A stretch of 64,000 bases of DNA from Corynebacterium stercoris (GTDB lineage: Bacteria; Actinomycetota; Actinomycetes; Mycobacteriales; Mycobacteriaceae), in the NCBI RefSeq assembly GCF_024160105.1, contig NZ_JAMFTQ010000004.1, positions 62,001-126,000 on the forward strand, given 5' to 3'. Below the pieces are notes generated by a model. It searched no databases and was not told where the DNA came from. It saw only the letters and a program-made list of their open reading frames with translations. This document shows, piece after piece, positions 8,323 to 18,174 of the stretch (position 1 is its first letter; each line of letters begins with the position of its first letter). The position numbers and the translations under genes were made by a program.

Positions 8323-9306
8323 ATGCGCGATTCGCGCACGCGCCCCCGCTCCGGGGGCGCCCGAAACGTATTCGTCGTCGCCGCTGTCATCGTGGTGCTC
8401 GCCCTGATCGGGCTGGGCATCTACCAGTGGCGCTCCGGCCCCGGCCCGCTGCCTGGCCCGGACCCGATGCAGACGCAGACCGAGGCGCAGCCCGAGGAAA
8501 CGACCACAACCCCGTCGCAGCCCGAATGGTGCCCTGCGGTGGAGTTCGTCTCGGTACCGGGCACGTGGGAATCCTCGCCCGAGGATGATCCCTTCAACCC
8601 GCAGGCGAACCCGGCGAGCTTCATGCTCACCATCACGCGCCCGCTGCAGGAGATGTACGACATCAACCACGTGCGCGTGTTCACCGTCCCCTACACCGCC
8701 CAGTTCCGGAACATCCAGACGGAACGCGGGCGCGCGGAGATGACGTACGACGACTCCCGCGCGGAGGGCACGGCGAAGCTGAATGGTGAGCTCGCATTCG
8801 TCGGCAAGCTGTGTCCGGATACGAAGTTCATCGTCGCCGGGTTCTCCCAGGGTGCGGTGATCGCGGGCGATGTGGCGAGCGAGATTGGCAACCGTCGCGG
8901 CGTGATCCCGCCGGAGCGGCTGCTGGGTGCGGTGATGATCGCCGACGGGCGCCGCGAGAACGGTGTCGGCGTGAACCCGGGTGTCGAGATGGCTGGCCAG
9001 GGGGCGGAGATTACGATGCAGCCGCTGCAGCGCGTCGTCGACCTGGCCACCCCGGGCGCGACGATGACGGGCCCGCGCCCGGGCGGCTTCGGCGAGGTCG
9101 CGGACCGCGCGTACGAGATCTGCGCACCGAACGATACGGTGTGCGACGCGCCGCTGGCGGTGGGGAACGCGATCGACCGCGCGTCGGCGCTGCTGCTCGC
9201 GAACGGCAACCACGCGCTCTACGCCACGAATCCGGAGGTAATTCCGGGAACTACCGCGTCGCAATGGACCGTGGACTGGGCGCGCTCTACAATCGATACT
9301 TTGTAG
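8323..9306 (+). CDS. Cutinase-like envelope hydrolase (Culp6/Rv3802 family)
   Basis: 327 residues with one N-terminal membrane anchor (VFVVAAVIVVLALIGLGIY) and a Pro/Glu/Thr-rich linker, then a cutinase-fold domain. The nucleophile is in VAGFSQGAVIAG (Ser175); the catalytic Asp is probably in EICAPNDTVCD, between two Cys that could form the family disulfide, and the His in GNHALYA. The mycobacterial relative Rv3802c is an essential phospholipase/thioesterase next to fadD32 and pks13, the same neighbourhood as here. A role in lipid remodelling linked to mycolate synthesis is inferred from the family. Confidence 0.88.
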   Translation: MRDSRTRPRSGGARNVFVVAAVIVVLALIGLGIYQWRSGPGPLPGPDPMQTQTEAQPEETTTTPSQPEWCPAVEFVSVPGTWESSPEDDPFNPQANPASFMLTITRPLQEMYDINHVRVFTVPYTAQFRNIQTERGRAEMTYDDSRAEGTAKLNGELAFVGKLCPDTKFIVAGFSQGAVIAGDVASEIGNRRGVIPPERLLGAVMIADGRRENGVGVNPGVEMAGQGAEITMQPLQRVVDLATPGATMTGPRPGGFGEVADRAYEICAPNDTVCDAPLAVGNAIDRASALLLANGNHALYATNPEVIPGTTASQWTVDWARSTIDTL

Positions 9307-9341
9307 GTAGAAACTATCCCGAGTGAACGTGAAGGAGTCCC

Positions 9342-11156
9342 ATGGATCTCGAAGTAATCATCCAGAAGTTCCTGGATGAGCAGGGCAACGTTGTCCTCCC
9401 GCCGAACTTCACCATCCCCGCGCTGACGGAGATGCTGTACGGTGCAGCTGTCCAAATGGGCCAGGCAGACACCGTGAACCTGCGGTTCTGGGACTACTCG
9501 CAGGACGTGGACGGTGAAACAGTCGAGTACACCCGCCGCGAGTGCAACACCCGTTTCAAGGCCGTAGCCGCGCGACTTCAGCAGGTGGGCCAGCCGGGGG
9601 ACCGCGTGGCCATCCTGGCCGGCAACTCCCCGGAGTACATCTTCGGCTTCATGGGAGCCCTCTACGCCGGCCAAGTGCCGGTGCCGCTCTATGACCCGAA
9701 CGAGCCGGGCCACGAGCACCACCTGCGCGCGGTGCTGGGCGATTCCGGCGCGAAGACGGTGCTGACCAACAAACAGGGTGCCCCGGCTGTGCGCGAGTAC
9801 TTCGCCGAGCTGCCTGCTGCGGAGCGTCCGCGCATCCTCGCGGTGGACTCCCTGCCGGATTCGCTGGCGGATTCTTGGCAGCCGATCGAGGTGCCGGAGG
9901 GCACGGACACCTCGCAGAACGTCTCCTTCCTGCAGTACACCTCCGGCTCCACCCGCAACCCGGCTGGCGTGGTGCTGACGAACGAGTCCATCGTGACCAA
10001 CGTGCTGCAGATCTACACCGGCATCGGCATCCAGCAACCGATGCGCATCCCGTCCTGGCTGCCGCTGCACCACGACATGGGCATCATCCTGACGCTGGTG
10101 CTGATGATTCTTGGCAACGAGCTGGAAATCTTCGCCCCGCGCGACTTCATCCAGCAGCCGAAGCGCTGGCTGGACCGCCTCAACCGCCGCGAGGGCGACC
10201 CGGAGGACATGAAGATCTACACCGCGGTGCCGAACTTCGCGCTCGAGCTCAGCGCCCGCTACGCCACCCCGGAGAACGCGGGAGACTTCGACTTCTCCCA
10301 GGTCGAGGCCGTGCTCTGCGGCTCCGAGCCGGTCACCGAGTCGTCCGTTGAAACGTTCCTCGGTGCATTCGGCGAGTCCGGCATGCGTCGTGAAGTACTG
10401 CGCCCCTCCTACGGTCTGGCCGAGGCGACGCTCATCGTCTCCACCCCGCAGACCGGGGACCGCCCGAAGTTCGCCTACTTCGACCGCGCCCAACTCGCTG
10501 AAGGCAAGGCCGTCGAGGTGGGGGAGGCCGACGGCGTGGCGTTCGCCTCGAACGGTCAGCCGGTGAAGTGGATGCACTTTGCAATCGTCGATACGCAAAC
10601 GCGCGACGAGCTGCCGGAGGGCAGCATCGGCGAGATGTGGGTGCACGGCAAGAACAAGGCCGCCGGCTACCTCGACCGCGAGGAGGAAACCCGCGAGACC
10701 TTCGAGAACACCATCGGCGAGACCATCCAGGAGAACCTACCGAAGGACGGCTGGATGAATACCGGCGACCTGGGCACCCTCGTCGACGGCCACCTCTACA
10801 TCACCGGCCGCGTGAAGGACCTCGTTGTCATCGCCGGCCGCAACCACTACCCGCAGGACATCGAGGCCACCGTGCTGGAGTCCTCCGAGCACGTGCGTGC
10901 GGACTCCGTCGCGGCGTTCTCCGTGCCGGGCGAGGACGTGGAGCGCCTCATCCTGCTCGCCGAGCGTGCCGACGACGCCTCCGAGGACGGCGACAAGGCC
11001 GCCGAGGATGCCATCCGCGCAGCCGTGACTACCAAGCACGGCATCAGCCCGGATGTCATCGAGTTCTACCCGCCGAACGGCATCACCCGCTCCTCCGCGG
11101 GCAAGATCGCGCGCCGCGTGAACGCGAAGCGCTACATGGAAGAGCACGCGGAGTAA
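9342..11156 (+). CDS. fadD32: Long-chain fatty-acid-AMP ligase FadD32
   Basis: 604 residues, a fatty acyl-AMP ligase of the adenylate-forming superfamily. The P-loop motif YTSGSTRNPAG is at about residue 199; further blocks include LPLHHDMGIIL, SYGLAEATLI, WMNTGDLG and GRVKDLVVIAGRNHYPQDIE. The enzyme activates the meromycolic acid (in corynebacteria an ordinary long-chain acid) as acyl-AMP and transfers it to the N-terminal ACP of Pks13. A GGAG ribosome binding site lies just upstream of the ATG. The cutinase, fadD32, pks13, accD order is the hallmark mycolate condensation locus. Confidence 0.96.
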   Translation: MDLEVIIQKFLDEQGNVVLPPNFTIPALTEMLYGAAVQMGQADTVNLRFWDYSQDVDGETVEYTRRECNTRFKAVAARLQQVGQPGDRVAILAGNSPEYIFGFMGALYAGQVPVPLYDPNEPGHEHHLRAVLGDSGAKTVLTNKQGAPAVREYFAELPAAERPRILAVDSLPDSLADSWQPIEVPEGTDTSQNVSFLQYTSGSTRNPAGVVLTNESIVTNVLQIYTGIGIQQPMRIPSWLPLHHDMGIILTLVLMILGNELEIFAPRDFIQQPKRWLDRLNRREGDPEDMKIYTAVPNFALELSARYATPENAGDFDFSQVEAVLCGSEPVTESSVETFLGAFGESGMRREVLRPSYGLAEATLIVSTPQTGDRPKFAYFDRAQLAEGKAVEVGEADGVAFASNGQPVKWMHFAIVDTQTRDELPEGSIGEMWVHGKNKAAGYLDREEETRETFENTIGETIQENLPKDGWMNTGDLGTLVDGHLYITGRVKDLVVIAGRNHYPQDIEATVLESSEHVRADSVAAFSVPGEDVERLILLAERADDASEDGDKAAEDAIRAAVTTKHGISPDVIEFYPPNGITRSSAGKIARRVNAKRYMEEHAE

Positions 11157-11168
11157 AAACGCCCTGGT

Positions 11169-11203
11169 TGGGCCCCTCGCGGGCCCAGCTTTGTCGTTTT
11201 CGC
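11169..11203 (+). terminator. Hairpin between fadD32 and pks13
   Basis: A perfect 7-bp stem, TGGGCCC (11169-11175) and GGGCCCA (11181-11187) with a 5-nt loop, is followed by GCTTTGTCGTTTT. It lies 12 bp after the fadD32 stop. It looks like a Rho-independent terminator or attenuator, which would give pks13 its own promoter in the remaining 75 bp before its ATG. Confidence 0.65.
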
Positions 11204-11278
11204 TCTACCAAAATTGCCTGCCCAACGCGCGCGGGCGTGATAACGAATTGGATACGGTTGCGCGATAAGCTTCGCATT

Positions 11279-14200
11279 ATGACAGAGAACGAATTGACCG
11301 CATGGCTGACGCGGTGGGTGGCCGCCACGACCGGCCAGCCGGACGTGGATACCGCAACACCGCTCGAGGCTTACGGTCTGTCGTCTCGTGACGCTGTGGT
11401 GCTCTCCGGCGAGCTGGAAAACCTGCTGGGGCGCAAGATCGACCCCACCATCGCGTACCAGTACCCGACCATCGAGGCGCTGGCGAAAGCCCTCGTGGCG
11501 GCGCCTAGTGCGGCGGCGCGCTCCTACGAGCGTCGTGAAGCGGAGAGCTCCCCTGCGGAGCGCGACATCGCCATCGTGGGCGCGGCGGGGCGCTTCCCGG
11601 GCGCGCGCACCGCGAGCGAGTTTTGGCAGGTGCTTATCGACGGTCGTGTCACCACCGGCCCCCTGCCCGCCGGGCGCTGGAGCGAGTACTCGGGCGACCC
11701 GTACTTGCGCACCAAGATGGCGGAGGAAGCCACCGACGGCGGCTATCTCGACGACATCGCGTCCTTCGACAACGAGTTCTTCGGGTTGAGCCCGCTTGAG
11801 GCGCAGAACATGGACCCGCAGCAGCGCATCATGCTGGAGGTCGCGTGGGAGGCGCTCGAGGACGCGCACATCCCGGCCGACAGCCTGCGCGGCGAGGCCG
11901 TAGGCGTGTTCGTGGGTTCGAGCTCGAATGATTACGGCATGCTCATCGGCGCGGACCCGGCGAACGCTCACCCGTATGCGCTGACTGGTTCCTCCTCAGC
12001 GATCATTCCGAACCGCATCTCGTACGCGTTCGATTTCCGCGGCCCGTCCATGAATGTGGACACCGCGTGCTCGTCGTCGCTGGTCAGCGTGCATCACGCC
12101 GTGCGCGCGCTGCGCGACCGCGAGTGCGATGTGGCGCTTGCCGGCGGCGTGAACATTCTGGCCAACCCGTTCGCCTCGCTGATGTTCTCCGAGCTCGGCG
12201 TGATCTCGCCGACGGGCGCGATCCGCGCGTTCTCCGACGATGCCGACGGCATCGTCCGCTCCGAGGCTGCCGGTTTCGTGGTGCTCAAGCGCGTTGCCGA
12301 CGCGATTGCGGACGGCGACGAGATCCTCGCCGTGGTCAAGGGCTCCGCCACCAACTCCGACGGCCACTCCAACGGCCTGACCGCCCCCAACCCGGAGGCG
12401 CAGGTGGACGTGCTGCAGCGCGCCTACGCCGACGCCGGCATCGACCCGGCCGAGGTGGACCTGGTGGAAGCCCACGGCACCGGCACCATCCTTGGCGACC
12501 CGATCGAAGCAACCGCACTGGGCACCGTGCTGGGCCGCAACCGCACCAACGCGAGCCCGCTGCTGCTCGGCTCTGCGAAATCGAGCATCGGCCACGCCGA
12601 ATCTGCCGCCGGCGTCGCTGCGCTGATCAAGGTGATCGAGGCCCTTAAACACGACACCATCCCGGCTTCCGCCAACTTCACCGCGCCCAACCCCTTCGTG
12701 GACTTCGACGCGGAGCACATCGAGGTGGTGCAGGATCCGCGGGAGTGGCCGCGCTACTCCGGCCGCCGCGTCGCAGGACTCTCCGGCTTCGGCTTCGGCG
12801 GCACCAACGCGCACGTCGTGGTCGCGGACTTCGACGCTGGCGAGTACGGTGCCGCGGGTGAAACCGCGGCACCGGGAGACATCGACACTGGCCTCGCCGG
12901 GCTCGAGGTGGCAGCGTTGCCGGTCTCCGGACTGCTGCCGTCGCGACGCAAGACGGCCGCCGCCGCGCTCGCCGATTTTCTGGAGGGCCGCCCGGACGCG
13001 GACCTGATCCCGGTCGCGCGTTCCCTGGCGAAGCGCAACCACGGCCGTTCCGCCGCTGTGGTGCAGGCCGCCACGACCGAGGATGCGGTGGCGCGGCTGC
13101 GCCAGGTCGCCGAGGGCAAGATCGGCACCGGCATCACCGTTGCCGATGCCCCCAACACGATGGGCCCCGTCTTCGTCTACTCCGGCTTCGGCTCCCAGCA
13201 CCGGCTGATGGCCAAGCGCCTGATGGAAGCCTCCGAGGTCTTCGCCGCCCGCATGCGCGAGCTGGACCAGTACGTCCAGTTTGAGGGCGGCTGGTCCATG
13301 CTCGACATCATCGCCGACGACGAGCAGACCTACGACACCCAGACCGGCCAGGTCACCATCACCGCCATCCAGATCGCGCAGACCGACTTGCTGGCCACGC
13401 TCGGCATCACGCCGGCAGCCACGATGGGCATGTCCATGGGCGAGATCGCGGCCGCCTACGCCGCGGGCGGCATCTCCGACAAGGATGCGATGCTCATCGC
13501 CTGCCAGCGCGCCCGCCTCATGGGCGAGGGTGAGGCCATGATTGCCGGCACCCCGCAAGAAGGCGCGATGGCCGTGGTGGAGCTCGGCGCCGACGAGCTC
13601 GCCGCTTTCGTCGAGGAGCACCCGGAAGCCGCCGGCGTGGAGCCGGCCGTCTACGCCGGCCCCGGCATGACCACCATTGGTGGACCTGGTGGTGCAGTGG
13701 ATGCTGTCGTCGAAAAGCTCGAAGCCCAGGAGAAGTTCGCCCGCAAGCTCAACGTGCGCGGCGCGGGCCACACGTCTGCCCTGGACCCGATCATGGGCGA
13801 TCTCGCCGCCGAGATCGCGGGCATCACCGCCCGCCCGCTGCGCGTGCCGCTGTTCTCCTCCGTCGACCGCGGCGAGGTGTACCCGGCCGGCGCCGTGGTG
13901 CACACCGACGAGTACTTCCTGCGCATGACCCGCCAGCCGGTGTACTTCCAGGACGCGACCGAGGCCGCGCTCCACGCCGGCCACACGACGCTGGTGGAGA
14001 TCACCCCGAACCCGGTCGCGCTCATGGGCATGATGAACACTGCCTTCGCTGCCGGCAAGCCGGATGCGCAGCTGCTGTTCACCGCCAAGCGCAAGGTCGA
14101 CGAGGCCGAGTCGCTGCTCGATCTCGCCGCGAAGCTCTACGTGCAGGGCACGCGCGTGGACTTCACCGGCTTCTACGGCGCCGAGCCGCGCATCGACGCG

Positions 14201-16045
14201 CCGGGCGTGGTCTTCAACCGCAACCACCTGTGGACGCAGGCGCGCCCGTCTTCGAACGGCGGCACGCTGCTCGGCGCGAAAGTGGTGCTACCTGACGGTC
14301 AAGTCGCGTTCGCCACGCCTGCCGACGCCGTCTTCAGCCCCTACCAGCTCATCGAGGCCGCAGCCGCCGAGGTCGTGCCCGGCGCCACCGTCGTCGCCAC
14401 GGAAGAGCACAGCTACCTGCCCGCCGACGGCGAGGTGACCACGCTCGTCGCCCGCTCCCTCGGCGGCGCGAGCATCAGCGTCTACGACGGCACCACCCTC
14501 ATCGCGGAGGGCTTCGCATCCACCCTCGACACCGGCGCGCGCCGGCAGGAAGCGGGGGTCGCGGAGGTCGCGGCTTCGGAGCCCGTGCTTATCGACGACA
14601 GTGATGACGCCTTCAGGTGGGATCCCGCCACCGGCGAGACCGTGGCCGAGCGGCTGCGCGCCATCGTGTCGGAATCTATGGGCTTCGAGGCTGAGGACCT
14701 TCCCGACGAGTTGCCGCTCATCGACCTGGGCCTGGATTCGCTGATGGGCATGCGTATTAAGAACCGCATCGAGCACGACTTCCAGATCCCGCAGCTGCAG
14801 GTGCAGACGCTGCGCGACGCCTCGGTTGCGGACGTGATCCGGCTTGTCGAGGACTCCGTGGCCGGCCGCGAGGACGCGCCGCAGCCGATGGCCATGAACG
14901 CCGAGACCCGCGACGTCGCCACCGAAGTGGCCAAGGCCCGCGAGGGTGCGCAGGGCGTGGGCGTTGCTCCGCGCGATGCGTCGGAACGCATGGTTTTCGG
15001 CGCCTGGGCCAAGTTCACGGGTGCGGCTGCGGCTGGCGTGACCAGCGAACTTCCGTCGATAAGCGAAGCCCAAGCCGAAGAGCTCGCCGAGCACCTCACG
15101 CAGCGCAGCGGCATCGAGATCACCGCGGAGCAGGTGCGTGAGGCGCGCACGCTGGAGCCGCTGGCGAACTTGGTGCGCGAGGGCCTCGAGACCGAGGTCG
15201 AGGGCAACATCCGCGTCTTCCGCGACGGCGATGCAGGTGTTCCGCCGGTGTTCGTGTTCCACCCGGCCGGTGGCTCGAGCGCGGTGTACGCACCGCTGGC
15301 GCGCCGCCTGGATGAGCACGTGCCGGTGTACGGCGTGGAGCGCCTCGAAGGTTCCCTGGAGGAGCGCGCGGCTGCGTATGTGCAGGATATCGAGCAGATC
15401 GCGGACGGCCGCAAGGTTGTCCTCGCCGGCTGGTCCTTCGGCGGTGCGCTGGCCTACGAGGTCGCGCACCAGATGGGCAACGACAAGATCGAGTACATCG
15501 CGCTGTTAGACACCACGCAGCCGTCTGTGCCTATCCCGCGCACGATGGAGGAGACCAAGGCGCGCTGGGGCCGCTACGCCGCGTTCGCCAAGGAGACCTA
15601 CGGCCTGGACTTCGAGGTGCCCTACGAGCTGCTCGAAACCGCAGGTGAGGAGGCGCTGCTCGCAATGCTGCAGGAGTTTTTGGCCAACACCGACGCCTCC
15701 GAGCACGGCCTCGCCGCGGGCGTGCTGGAGCACCAGCGCGCGAGCTTCGTGGACAACCAGATTCTCAACCACCTCGACTTCTCCCGCTGGGCCGAGGTGG
15801 ACGTGCCGGTCCTGCTGTTCCGTGCGGAGCGCATGCACGACGGCGCGATCACCCTCGAGCCGAACTACGCCCACATTGACGAGGACGGGGGATGGGGCGC
15901 TATCGTGGATGACTTGACCATTGTCCACCTGCCGGGCGACCACCTGGCCGTGGTGGATGAGCCGGCGGTGGGGATCGTCGGCAAGCATATGAATGAGTGG
16001 CTGGCGGCGCTGCCCGGACGCGGCGTCGGGAAGGGTGACGTGTAG
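11279..16045 (+). CDS. pks13: Mycolate-condensing polyketide synthase Pks13
   Basis: 1588 residues from the ATG at 11279; the open frame extends upstream antisense-like through fadD32, but homology begins at MTENELTAW. Domain order is ACP-KS-AT-ACP-TE: first phosphopantetheine Ser36 in YGLSSRD; ketosynthase with DTACSSS (Cys264), EAHGTGT and KSSIGHAESAAG; acyltransferase GMSMGEIAA (Ser719); second ACP LGLDSLMG (Ser1154); thioesterase GWSFGGALAY (Ser1386) with His1555 in GDHLAVVDEP. Pks13 performs the Claisen condensation of two fatty chains to the beta-ketoester of mycolate, and its thioesterase passes the product to trehalose. The next gene begins 3 bp after the stop. Confidence 0.97.
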   Translation: MTENELTAWLTRWVAATTGQPDVDTATPLEAYGLSSRDAVVLSGELENLLGRKIDPTIAYQYPTIEALAKALVAAPSAAARSYERREAESSPAERDIAIVGAAGRFPGARTASEFWQVLIDGRVTTGPLPAGRWSEYSGDPYLRTKMAEEATDGGYLDDIASFDNEFFGLSPLEAQNMDPQQRIMLEVAWEALEDAHIPADSLRGEAVGVFVGSSSNDYGMLIGADPANAHPYALTGSSSAIIPNRISYAFDFRGPSMNVDTACSSSLVSVHHAVRALRDRECDVALAGGVNILANPFASLMFSELGVISPTGAIRAFSDDADGIVRSEAAGFVVLKRVADAIADGDEILAVVKGSATNSDGHSNGLTAPNPEAQVDVLQRAYADAGIDPAEVDLVEAHGTGTILGDPIEATALGTVLGRNRTNASPLLLGSAKSSIGHAESAAGVAALIKVIEALKHDTIPASANFTAPNPFVDFDAEHIEVVQDPREWPRYSGRRVAGLSGFGFGGTNAHVVVADFDAGEYGAAGETAAPGDIDTGLAGLEVAALPVSGLLPSRRKTAAAALADFLEGRPDADLIPVARSLAKRNHGRSAAVVQAATTEDAVARLRQVAEGKIGTGITVADAPNTMGPVFVYSGFGSQHRLMAKRLMEASEVFAARMRELDQYVQFEGGWSMLDIIADDEQTYDTQTGQVTITAIQIAQTDLLATLGITPAATMGMSMGEIAAAYAAGGISDKDAMLIACQRARLMGEGEAMIAGTPQEGAMAVVELGADELAAFVEEHPEAAGVEPAVYAGPGMTTIGGPGGAVDAVVEKLEAQEKFARKLNVRGAGHTSALDPIMGDLAAEIAGITARPLRVPLFSSVDRGEVYPAGAVVHTDEYFLRMTRQPVYFQDATEAALHAGHTTLVEITPNPVALMGMMNTAFAAGKPDAQLLFTAKRKVDEAESLLDLAAKLYVQGTRVDFTGFYGAEPRIDAPGVVFNRNHLWTQARPSSNGGTLLGAKVVLPDGQVAFATPADAVFSPYQLIEAAAAEVVPGATVVATEEHSYLPADGEVTTLVARSLGGASISVYDGTTLIAEGFASTLDTGARRQEAGVAEVAASEPVLIDDSDDAFRWDPATGETVAERLRAIVSESMGFEAEDLPDELPLIDLGLDSLMGMRIKNRIEHDFQIPQLQVQTLRDASVADVIRLVEDSVAGREDAPQPMAMNAETRDVATEVAKAREGAQGVGVAPRDASERMVFGAWAKFTGAAAAGVTSELPSISEAQAEELAEHLTQRSGIEITAEQVREARTLEPLANLVREGLETEVEGNIRVFRDGDAGVPPVFVFHPAGGSSAVYAPLARRLDEHVPVYGVERLEGSLEERAAAYVQDIEQIADGRKVVLAGWSFGGALAYEVAHQMGNDKIEYIALLDTTQPSVPIPRTMEETKARWGRYAAFAKETYGLDFEVPYELLETAGEEALLAMLQEFLANTDASEHGLAAGVLEHQRASFVDNQILNHLDFSRWAEVDVPVLLFRAERMHDGAITLEPNYAHIDEDGGWGAIVDDLTIVHLPGDHLAVVDEPAVGIVGKHMNEWLAALPGRGVGKGDV

Positions 16046-16047
16046 TT

Positions 16048-17589
16048 GTGACTACCGCGGAGAAGCTCGCTGACCTGCGCGCGCGGCTGGAAACCGCCCA
16101 GGACCCGGGCTCGGAGCGCTCGCGCAAGCGGCGCGACGACGCCGGCCTGACCACGCCCCGCCAGCGCATCGCGGCGCTCCTCGACGAAGGCTCCTTCGTC
16201 GAGATCGGCGCCCTCGCCCGCACCCCGGGCGACGAGAACGCGGTCTACTCCGACGGCGTGGTCACGGGCTACGGGCGTATCGACGGTCGCCCCGTGGCCA
16301 TCTACGCGCACGACAAAACCGTGTACGGCGGTTCCGTCGGCGTGACCTTCGGCCGCAAGGTGGTCGAGGTCATGGAGTTCGCCATCAAAATCGGCTGCCC
16401 CGTGATCGGCATCCAGGATTCCGGCGGCGCCCGCATCCAGGACGCGGTGACGTCTTTGGCCATGTACTCCGAGATCGCCCGCCGCCAGCTGCCGCTGTCC
16501 GGCCGCTCCCCGCAGATCTCCATCATGCTGGGCAAGTCCGCCGGCGGCGCCGTGTACGCCCCGGTGACGACGGACTTCGTCATCGCCGTCGACGGCCAGA
16601 GCGAGATGTACGTGACCGGCCCCGACGTGATTCGCGAGGTGACCGGCGAGGACATCACCTCCGCCGAGCTCGGCGGCGCCCGCATCCAGGAGCAGTCCGG
16701 CAACATCTCCGCCGTGGTAGGAAGCGAGGAGGAGGCGTTCGACTTCGTCCGCGACCTGCTCGACCACCTGCCCACATCCACGTTCGACCCGCTGCCCGAG
16801 GTGTGGGCGCCGGCCGATGAAGAGCTCGACGACACCGAGCTGGACGCGTTCCTCCCGGACGACACGAACGCGGGCTACGACATGATGGAGCTTCTGGTCC
16901 AGCTTGGCGACGATGAAGAGCTCGTAGAAATCCAGTCCGGGTACGCCGAAAACCTGATCTGCGCTTTCGGGCGTATCGACGGCCGCCCCGTCGGCTTCGT
17001 CGCCAACAATCCGCTCTACCTGGCCGGATGCATCGACGCGGACGCCGCGGATAAGGGCGCGCGCTTCATCCGCACCTGCGACGCTTACAACATTCCGATT
17101 GTCTACGTCGTGGATACGCCGGGGTACATGCCGGGCGTGGAGCAAGAGCGCCAGGGGCTGATCCACCGCGGCGCGAAGTTCGCATTTGCGGGCGTGGAGG
17201 CCACCGTGCCCAAGGTGACGCTGATCGTGCGCAAGGCCTACGGCGGCGCGTACGCAGTGATGGGCTCGAAGAACCTGAACGGCGACATTAACTTCGCGTG
17301 GCCCACCGCGCAGATCGCGGTGATGGGCGCGGCCGCCGCCGCAATCACGCTGCAGGGCAAGCAGCTCGCCGCGGTGGAGGACCCGGTGCAGCGCGAGGCC
17401 ATGAAGAAAATGTTCATGGATTTCTACGACGAGAACATGACTTCGCCGTACGTGGCTGCGGAGCGCGGCTACATCGATTCCATGATCCAGCCGTCCGAGA
17501 CTAGGCTGGCCCTGCGCCGCGCCCTTCGGCAGCTGCGCACCAAGCAGGCGTTTGACCTGCCGAAGAAGCACACCATTTCCCCGCTTTAA
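16048..17589 (+). CDS. Acyl-CoA carboxylase carboxyltransferase subunit (AccD3/AccD4 type)
   Basis: 513 residues, GTG start 3 bp after pks13. A two-domain crotonase-fold carboxyltransferase beta subunit: N-terminal half with QDSGGARIQDAV and GKSAGGAVYAP, C-terminal half with FVANNPLYLAG, VDTPGYMPGVEQE and KAYGGAYAVMGSK. In corynebacteria the AccD next to pks13 pairs with AccBC (biotin carboxylase/carrier) and another AccD to carboxylate the long-chain acyl-CoA used as extender unit by Pks13. Whether this copy corresponds to AccD3 of C. glutamicum (or AccD4 of mycobacteria) rests on position only. Confidence 0.92.
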   Translation: MTTAEKLADLRARLETAQDPGSERSRKRRDDAGLTTPRQRIAALLDEGSFVEIGALARTPGDENAVYSDGVVTGYGRIDGRPVAIYAHDKTVYGGSVGVTFGRKVVEVMEFAIKIGCPVIGIQDSGGARIQDAVTSLAMYSEIARRQLPLSGRSPQISIMLGKSAGGAVYAPVTTDFVIAVDGQSEMYVTGPDVIREVTGEDITSAELGGARIQEQSGNISAVVGSEEEAFDFVRDLLDHLPTSTFDPLPEVWAPADEELDDTELDAFLPDDTNAGYDMMELLVQLGDDEELVEIQSGYAENLICAFGRIDGRPVGFVANNPLYLAGCIDADAADKGARFIRTCDAYNIPIVYVVDTPGYMPGVEQERQGLIHRGAKFAFAGVEATVPKVTLIVRKAYGGAYAVMGSKNLNGDINFAWPTAQIAVMGAAAAAITLQGKQLAAVEDPVQREAMKKMFMDFYDENMTSPYVAAERGYIDSMIQPSETRLALRRALRQLRTKQAFDLPKKHTISPL

Positions 17590-17613
17590 GCGGGCACTGC
17601 GAAAGGCGTACCC

Positions 17614-17724
17614 ATGCTCTCCAGCACCCTTGACCTGCTCGGCGACGTCATCTCCAACCTCGTGTGGTTTGTGAACGGGCTGCTCTCCGGCAACCCGCTC
17701 TACGCCTGGGGCTCCAGCTTCTAG
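17614..17724 (+). CDS. Candidate 36-residue small protein after accD
   Basis: An ATG at 17614 preceded by GAAAGG (17601-17606) opens a 36-codon frame of hydrophobic and amphipathic character (MLSSTLDLLGDVISN, then LVWFVNGLLSG, ending WGSSF). There is no signal peptide. Length and lack of a signal resemble the corynebacterial porin-like small proteins PorA, PorH and ProtX, which reach the mycomembrane and are O-mycoloylated on Ser. It sits 24 bp after the carboxyltransferase gene and its stop codon shares CTAG with the stop of the convergent DUF3054 gene. The identity as a porin-like protein is only a suggestion. Confidence 0.5.
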   Translation: MLSSTLDLLGDVISNLVWFVNGLLSGNPLYAWGSSF

Positions 17725-18077
17725 GCCTTCTTGCCGCCCACCAGCCCGGCTACCGCGCGCCACCCGAGCATGAGCAGGGCGGACATGACCGTGGCCACGA
17801 TGACGAAGGACCAGTGCGGCACCGCCTGATTGCGCAAGCCCCAGATGACCAGGCCGGTGATCACGGTGACCGCCCAAATGATGCCGCCCTTGTTCTGGCG
17901 CACGATCAGCCACCCCAGCGTCACGCCGAGCGCGAACGGCCACAGGGTGGATAGCCACCCCGTGAAGGTGAATGGCATGTCGTCGCTTCGGTGCGCCGCT
18001 CGCGCCAGCAGCGCGAAGACGGCAATGGCTACGTAGTCCGCGGCGATTGCCGACGGCTTCGAAATCGTTCGCTTCAT
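17721..18077 (-). CDS. DUF3054-family membrane protein
   Basis: About 118 residues with four predicted membrane helices (ADYVAIAVFALLARAA, LSTLWPFALGVTLGWLIV, GGIIWAVTVITGLVIWGL, HWSFVIVATVMSALLMLGW). The layout and length fit DUF3054, a small actinobacterial membrane family without known function. The start could be the ATG at 18077 (chosen) or one at 18086 three codons upstream. It is convergent with the mycolate operon, and the two stop codons share the palindrome CTAG. Confidence 0.72.
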   Translation of the reverse strand: MKRTISKPSAIAADYVAIAVFALLARAAHRSDDMPFTFTGWLSTLWPFALGVTLGWLIVRQNKGGIIWAVTVITGLVIWGLRNQAVPHWSFVIVATVMSALLMLGWRAVAGLVGGKKA

Positions 18078-18174
18078 GCCCACCACTCTAGGCTCGGCAA
18101 ACGGTCATGACCAGATGGTCACCTGCAGAGTGTTGCTAGCAAAGGCGCAGAATCCACAGCCAGCGCACGGCCCT

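Noticed and set aside
10568..11278. N-terminal extension of Pks13
   Set aside because: Alternate frame of fadD32; the first ACP begins at 11279.
11996..14227. 743-residue minus-strand frame inside pks13
   Set aside because: Shadow frame of a GC-rich gene; pks13 domains are continuous on the plus strand.
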